From Pelomonas baiyunensis (GTDB lineage Bacteria > Pseudomonadota > Gammaproteobacteria > Burkholderiales > Burkholderiaceae_C): a stretch of 64,000 nt of DNA. A program made the position numbers and the translations under genes. The notes beneath the pieces are model-generated. The model had not been told where the DNA came from. It did no database searches and saw only the letters and a program-made list of their open reading frames with translations. Positions 59,953 to 64,000 of the stretch are shown here, in pieces (position 1 is the first letter of the stretch; every line of letters starts with the position of its first letter). The stretch spans positions 62,001-126,000 of the forward strand of contig NZ_JBIGIB010000002.1 of NCBI RefSeq assembly GCF_043555935.1, given 5' to 3'.

Positions 59953-60804
59953 TCAGACCCGTTCGTAAATCGTCTTGCCGCGGAGCTTGAACAGGTCGCG
60001 CGATTCGGTGAAGTTTTCGGAATGCCCCACGAAGAGCAGTCCGCCCGGCCGCATGACGCGGTGAATGCGCTCCAAGACCTTGCGTTGGGTGGGCGCGTCG
60101 AAATAGATCATCACGTTGCGGCAGAACACCATGTGAAAGGGGTCGCCGAGTTGCCACTGCTGGTCCATCAGGTTCAGCGGGCGGAAGTCGACCCAGCGCT
60201 GCAGCTCGGGCTTCACGCGGATCTTTCCGGAGTTGGCGCCCGTGCCGCGCATGAAGAAGTTCTTGAGGCGGTTGGCGTCCAGGCCGCGGGCGTCGGCGTT
60301 GTAGACCCCGCGCCGCGCCGTGGCCAGCACGTTCGTGTCGATGTCGCTCGCCACCAGTTGCACCGACGCGCCAGGGCCCAGTGCTTCGCTGCACGTCATC
60401 AGGATGGAATAGGGCTCCTCGCCCGTGGACGCTGCGCAGCACCAGATGCGCACCGACTTGCCCACGAAGGGCTTCAGGTCGTCCTTCAGCGCGTGGAAGT
60501 GGTGGTCCTCACGGAAGAAGGACGTCAGATTGGTGGTCAGGCAGTTGACGAATTCCTGCCATTCGGCAGCACCGTTGGGGCCGGTGGACGCCTCCAGCCA
60601 CTGCAGGTAGCTGGCGAAGCTCTTGTGGCCGGTCTCGCGCAGGCGTCGTGACAGCCGGCTGTACACCATGGCGTGCTTGCCATCGTGCAGGCTGATCCCG
60701 GCGTGCTTGTAGATCAGCTCGCGCACCCGGTCGAAGTCAGCTTTGCTGAAGCTGAACTCGTGGTCGAGGGCGTCCGAGCCGGAGGCGAGGTCGGGAGCGG
60801 GCAT
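59953..60804 (-). CDS. cheR: CheR, chemotaxis protein methyltransferase
   Basis: 283 residues: an N-terminal helical domain (FDRVRELIYKHAGISLHDGKHAMVYSRLSRRLR in pieces) and a SAM-dependent methyltransferase domain (IWCCAASTGEEPYSILM, ASDIDTNVL, VFCRNVMIYFD, GGLLFVGHSENF). It methylates glutamates of chemoreceptors. First gene of a three-gene cheRDB operon. The 60805-61004 spacer to the divergent cyclase gene contains a TTCAC-N5-GTGAA inverted repeat (60936-60950) but no promoter I am confident of. Confidence 0.96.
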   Translation of the reverse strand: MPAPDLASGSDALDHEFSFSKADFDRVRELIYKHAGISLHDGKHAMVYSRLSRRLRETGHKSFASYLQWLEASTGPNGAAEWQEFVNCLTTNLTSFFREDHHFHALKDDLKPFVGKSVRIWCCAASTGEEPYSILMTCSEALGPGASVQLVASDIDTNVLATARRGVYNADARGLDANRLKNFFMRGTGANSGKIRVKPELQRWVDFRPLNLMDQQWQLGDPFHMVFCRNVMIYFDAPTQRKVLERIHRVMRPGGLLFVGHSENFTESRDLFKLRGKTIYERV

Positions 60805-61004
60805 GTGAATCGATCAGGTGGAGACGTGCTCGCTGCGTGTATGACGAAGGGCACTTTGATTCTGCACTGCGGGGCGTCGCCCCCGAGCCGGTTGCGAGGC
60901 AGGATAGTGCAAAGAGCCGTCAGGAACGTGCCTGTTTCACGACCTGTGAAGCCTGGCCCCGCTGCTAGACTGGCCGCACGCCCCCTGCCGGTCCTGCATC
61001 CCCC

Positions 61005-61742
61005 TTGGAACACCCTGCGCCTCCACCCCACCTGATCGACGCCGAAGCGCTCGTTCTGGACGAAGCCTTGCAGCTGCTGCAGCAGGCGGGGGCGCGGTTG
61101 CCGCACGAGGCGCCCAAGAGCGTGGCTTGGTTGCAGGCGGTGGTGGATGCCTTGTGCGACCTCTCAAGCAAAGACGCGCTCACCGGCCTGGTGAACCGGC
61201 GCAGCTTCGAGATGGCCCTGGCCCGCGAAGTGGACCGGGTGGCCCGTTCGGGCGAAGCGGCCCTGCTGCTGGTGCTGGACATTGACCACTTCAAGGCCGT
61301 GAACGACACCTACGGGCATGGCGCCGGCGATTTGGTGATCCGGGCTGTGGCGCGGGCCATCGAGCAAACCGTGCGCCCGATGGACCTGGTGGCGCGCGTG
61401 GGTGGCGAAGAGTTCGCCATCATCCTGCCCAACTGCGCCTCGCACGTGGGGTTGGCGGTGGCAGAGCGGGTGCGTGAGCGGGTGTCTGAGATCGGCGTGG
61501 AAGTCACGCCCGGGCAGATGCTGAACGTGACCGTGAGCCTGGGTGGTGCCTTCGCGCCGCAATGGGTGCGGTCGTCGCCGTTGCTCTGGACGGAGCGGGC
61601 CGATCGCCAGCTCTACCGCGCCAAGGCCGAAGGCCGCAATCGTGCCTGCCTGGAGCCGCAGGTGGACTCTCTGGTCAGCGCTGAAGAAAAGGGCATGTTG
61701 TTCGCCTCGCTGAATCTTGAAACGCAACAGGACCTGCCATGA
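61005..61742 (+). CDS. GGDEF-domain diguanylate cyclase
   Basis: About 245 residues from a TTG at 61005; no good ribosome site is visible, so the start is uncertain. A short helical N-terminus (no known sensor domain, no membrane segment) precedes the GGDEF domain: LSSKDALTGLVNRRSFE, the metal-site DIDHFKAVNDTYGHGAGD and the active-site RVGGEEF. An RxxD inhibitory site (RPMD) sits exactly five residues before GGEEF, so product inhibition is expected. It makes cyclic di-GMP. Its stop overlaps the next start as ATGA. Confidence 0.92.
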   Translation: MEHPAPPPHLIDAEALVLDEALQLLQQAGARLPHEAPKSVAWLQAVVDALCDLSSKDALTGLVNRRSFEMALAREVDRVARSGEAALLLVLDIDHFKAVNDTYGHGAGDLVIRAVARAIEQTVRPMDLVARVGGEEFAIILPNCASHVGLAVAERVRERVSEIGVEVTPGQMLNVTVSLGGAFAPQWVRSSPLLWTERADRQLYRAKAEGRNRACLEPQVDSLVSAEEKGMLFASLNLETQQDLP

Positions 61743-62536
61743 GCATGACCCCCGATCCTGCTGCATCACGCCCGGCGCGTTCCGGCGCCCGCACGCTGGC
61801 CGTGACCAGCGGCAAGGGTGGCGTTGGCAAGACCTTCGTCACCGCCAACCTCGCCGCGGCGCTGGCCGCGCGCGGGCAAAAGGTGCTGGTGCTGGACGCC
61901 GACCTTGGCCTGGCGAATCTGGACGTGGTGCTGAACCTGCACCCCAAGCTCACGCTGCACGACGTGTTCACCGAGAAGGCCACGCTGGAGCAGGCCATCC
62001 TGCCCGCGCCGGGCGGGTTCTCGGTGCTGCTGGCGGGTTCCGGCATGGTGGAGTACTCGCGGCTGACGCCCGAGGTGCGTGACAAGCTGCTGCACATCAT
62101 CGACCTCGTGAAGCCCCGGTTCGACTGGGTGCTGCTGGACACCGGCGCCGGCATTTCGGACGTGGTGCTGTTCGCCATTTCGCTGGCGCAAGACGTGCTG
62201 GTGGTGGCCACGCCCGAGCCCACGTCGCTGACGGACGCCTACGCCACCATCAAGGTGCTGGCCACGCAGCAAGAGCGCCGTACGGTGGGCCTGCTGGTGA
62301 ACCAGGCCAACCGGGTGGGCGAGGGCAAGCTGATTTGCGGGCAGTTGCAGCAGGTGCTGCAGCGCTTCGTGGGCCCCACGCCGGGCCAAACCTTCAAGCT
62401 GGAACTGATGGGCGAGGTGAAGGCCGATGTGGCCGTGCGCCAGGCCGTGCTCAAGCGCCAGCTGATGTTGGAACACTACCCGGGCTGCGATGCGGCCCAG
62501 GCGATCAAGGCCTTGGCCTCCAAGATCCTTGGCTGA
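61739..62536 (+). CDS. MinD/ParA-type ATPase, FlhG (FleN/YlxH)-like
   Basis: 265 residues. The deviant Walker A motif is KGGVGKT (26-32), with VLVLDADLGLANLDVVLNL (switch I region), LLDTGAGISDVVLFAI (Walker B) and a TPEPTSLTDAYATIKVL segment typical of FlhG/FleN. That family limits flagellar number and placement, often together with FlhF, which is not seen here. Coupled to the cyclase upstream and overlapping the hemoglobin gene by eight bases. Confidence 0.88.
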   Translation: MSMTPDPAASRPARSGARTLAVTSGKGGVGKTFVTANLAAALAARGQKVLVLDADLGLANLDVVLNLHPKLTLHDVFTEKATLEQAILPAPGGFSVLLAGSGMVEYSRLTPEVRDKLLHIIDLVKPRFDWVLLDTGAGISDVVLFAISLAQDVLVVATPEPTSLTDAYATIKVLATQQERRTVGLLVNQANRVGEGKLICGQLQQVLQRFVGPTPGQTFKLELMGEVKADVAVRQAVLKRQLMLEHYPGCDAAQAIKALASKILG

Positions 62537-62924
62537 CGCACAGCCCACCACGGCGTTCGAGTGGATTGGCGGGGAGCCGCGGGTCCGCGAACTCGTGGAC
62601 CGCTTCTATGACCTGATGGATCTGGAGCCGGCGTACGTGCGCTTGCGGGCGGCCCACGGCGCGTCGCTGGAGTCGGCCCGGGACAAGCTCTTCTGGTTCC
62701 TGTGCGGCTGGTTGGGCGGCCCGGATCACTACATCAGCCGGTTCGGCCATCCGCGCCTGCGGGCGCGCCACCTGCCGTTTCGCATCGGCATTGCCGAGCG
62801 CGACGAGTGGCTGGCCTGCATGGCCCAGGCCATGACCGAGACGGGTGTGGACCCGCAACTGCAAGCGCGACTGGCCGAGTCCTTTGCGGGCACGGCCGAC
62901 TGGATGCGCAACGTCGGTGGCTGA
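62529..62924 (+). CDS. Group II truncated hemoglobin (trHbO-type)
   Basis: 131 residues from a TTG at 62529 inside the end of the ATPase gene (MADAQPTTAFEWIGGE); an in-frame ATG at 62490 is less likely. The Tyr of helix B is in VDRFYDLMD and the proximal His in RARHLPFRIG, followed by IAERDEWL, the usual trHbO signature; WLGGPDHYISRFGHP matches the E-helix region. Binds O2, NO or H2O2-related ligands. Genetic coupling to the cyclase/ATPase suggests a sensing or protective role there (inference). Confidence 0.88.
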   Translation: MADAQPTTAFEWIGGEPRVRELVDRFYDLMDLEPAYVRLRAAHGASLESARDKLFWFLCGWLGGPDHYISRFGHPRLRARHLPFRIGIAERDEWLACMAQAMTETGVDPQLQARLAESFAGTADWMRNVGG

Positions 62925-62978
62925 GGGGCGGGCGGCTCGCCGTTGGGTCTCGCTGCGCCTGACGGCCCCCGTCGCTTC

Positions 62979-63359
62979 ATGACCGCCGCCTCGGCTTTCG
63001 CCCATGTGTTGGTGGTGGACGACAACACCGATGCCACCGAGGTGCTCGCGCTGCTGATTGAAACCGAGCAGTGCACCGCAGCCACCGCCCGCACCGTGGC
63101 GGAGGCCCGCCAGGCGTGGCGGGCGCAGCGGCCCGACCTGGTGCTGCTGGATGTGCAACTGCCCGACGGCAGTGGGTTGGACTGGCTGGCCGAACTGCAG
63201 GCGGGCGGCGCTCTCAGCGACACCCGGGTGGTGGTGCTGAGTGGCGCGTTGGACACTGCGACTCGAACGCGCGCGCTCGCGTTGGGCGCCGCTGAAACCC
63301 GGCTCAAGCCCTTGGGCCTGGACGAGTTGCAGCAGGTGCTGGGTTCGGTGCGCCGCTGA
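62979..63359 (+). CDS. Stand-alone receiver-domain (CheY-like) response regulator
   Basis: 126 residues from the ATG at 62979; only a receiver domain is present. VLVVDDNTDA supplies the acidic pair, LVLLDVQLPDGSG the phospho-acceptor Asp, VVVLSGA the Ser and TRLKPLG the Lys. It resembles the receivers found at the end of hybrid kinases more than flagellar CheY. Partner unknown; it follows the hemoglobin gene after 54 bases. Confidence 0.88.
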   Translation: MTAASAFAHVLVVDDNTDATEVLALLIETEQCTAATARTVAEARQAWRAQRPDLVLLDVQLPDGSGLDWLAELQAGGALSDTRVVVLSGALDTATRTRALALGAAETRLKPLGLDELQQVLGSVRR

Positions 63360-63380
63360 CGTCACCGAACCCGGTCAGGC

Positions 63381-64000
63381 TCAGTCGATCCGGAAGGCGA
63401 AGTCCTGCTGGAAGACGGCTTCACCCTGGCATTGGTAACCCGACAGCGCCGTTTCAACCGACCGCTGCAACGCACGCCGGGTCTTGGCGTCCAGTGCACC
63501 TTGTACGGTGCGGAACTCCGTGCCCACGACGCGACCGCCGCGCACGGTGGCCACCACCTGCAACACGGCCTCGCCGGTCCAGTTCACGGCCGGGACTTCG
63601 GGTTGGGGCATCACCGCGCAGACCGCGCCCGCCGCGCGGATTTGCGGTGGGTGGGTGACGGCGGGCGGCGTGTCGACACGTGGTGTGCCGGGCGTGCTGG
63701 GAACCGTGGCGTCTGGGCGCAGGGGCGCGGTGCGAAGCGGCGGGGCGTCGGTCGTCGCTTCCACGACGACATCAGGTACCGGAATCTGAATGACGTTCGG
63801 CTGGCTGAACCGCGGCTGCTCGGCTTGCAGCGGCTCGACGGGCGGCTTGGGCAGCGGCAGGTCGGGCGGCAGCGGCTTGAACTCGGTGGGCTGGTGCGCA
63901 CGGGGCGGCGTTTTCATGAGCCCGGCACTCAGGGCATACAAGGCTGCGAGATGCAGGGCCACCACCAAGCCGATGCCCACATAGCGGGCGGGGGACGGGG
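63381..64000 (-). CDS. TonB-family energy transducer (5' end beyond the window)
   Basis: At least 206 codons; the frame remains open to the right edge, with the in-window GTG at 63980 only a minimal start. An N-terminal membrane helix (VVALHLAALYALSAGL) is followed by a Pro-rich periplasmic spacer (EFKPLPPDLPLPKPPVEPL) and a C-terminal TonB-like domain (GEAVLQVVATVRGGRVVGTEFR). It would pass the energy of the inner-membrane proton gradient to outer-membrane receptors such as the one at 34345. Convergent with the receiver gene. Confidence 0.85.
   Translation of the reverse strand, partial: PSPARYVGIGLVVALHLAALYALSAGLMKTPPRAHQPTEFKPLPPDLPLPKPPVEPLQAEQPRFSQPNVIQIPVPDVVVEATTDAPPLRTAPLRPDATVPSTPGTPRVDTPPAVTHPPQIRAAGAVCAVMPQPEVPAVNWTGEAVLQVVATVRGGRVVGTEFRTVQGALDAKTRRALQRSVETALSGYQCQGEAVFQQDFAFRID

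Overview
The window is about 70% GC, gene-dense and clearly chromosomal. Gene content and order point to a betaproteobacterium of the Burkholderiales, probably a Comamonadaceae/Sphaerotilaceae-type lineage (inference). Supporting blocks are paaABCDE-tetR-paaZ, argH next to an AlgZ/AlgR pair, hemCDXY, yicC-gmk-rpoZ-spoT, a Ser/Thr kinase-PP2C pair in front of rph-rdgB-hemW, and cheR-cheD-cheB. I see no IS element, prophage or CRISPR array.

Layout. 1-7052 is the end of a phenylacetate degradation locus: the ring-epoxidase subunits paaA(partial)BCDE, a TetR regulator, a periplasmic binding protein and the ring-opening enzyme PaaZ. 7069-14350 is a mixed block: a family-3 solute-binding protein, an NlpC/P60 hydrolase, PrpE, an AraC regulator, a SnoaL-like protein and an M3 oligopeptidase. 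14351-21232 holds a pentanucleotide microsatellite followed by a 2175-residue repeat-rich autotransporter with five exact-period 519-bp repeats. 21308-27307 holds a hemerythrin, argH, the AlgZ/AlgR-type two-component pair and two genes of unknown function.

27336-41788 carries ppc, a di-heme peroxidase-like lipoprotein divergent from a BaeS/BaeR-like pair, and an accessory glycan-type uptake locus. That locus consists of a TonB-dependent receptor, a SapC-family protein, a cupin-8 protein and a flavin-dependent halogenase fused to a 2OG-Fe(II)-oxygenase-like domain. Its upstream region has LacI-type operator-like palindromes. An ABM monooxygenase follows. 41853-45946 is the heme operon hemCDXY. 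46074-46427 has two identical tRNA-Arg(ACG) genes.

46509-56730 is mostly housekeeping: a CoA transferase, greB, spoT, rpoZ, gmk, yicC, a kinase/phosphatase pair, rph, rdgB and hemW. 56766-60804 has a LysR regulator divergent from a small secreted protein, then cheRDB. 61005-63359 is a compact run of a GGDEF diguanylate cyclase, a FlhG-like ATPase, a truncated hemoglobin and a lone receiver domain. A TonB-type protein runs off the right edge.

The most interesting candidates for a new system are the halogenase/oxygenase fusion with its receptor locus, the translationally coupled cyclase-ATPase-hemoglobin run, and the microsatellite in front of the giant autotransporter. All functions are assigned by reading translated sequence and motifs; no database search was run.
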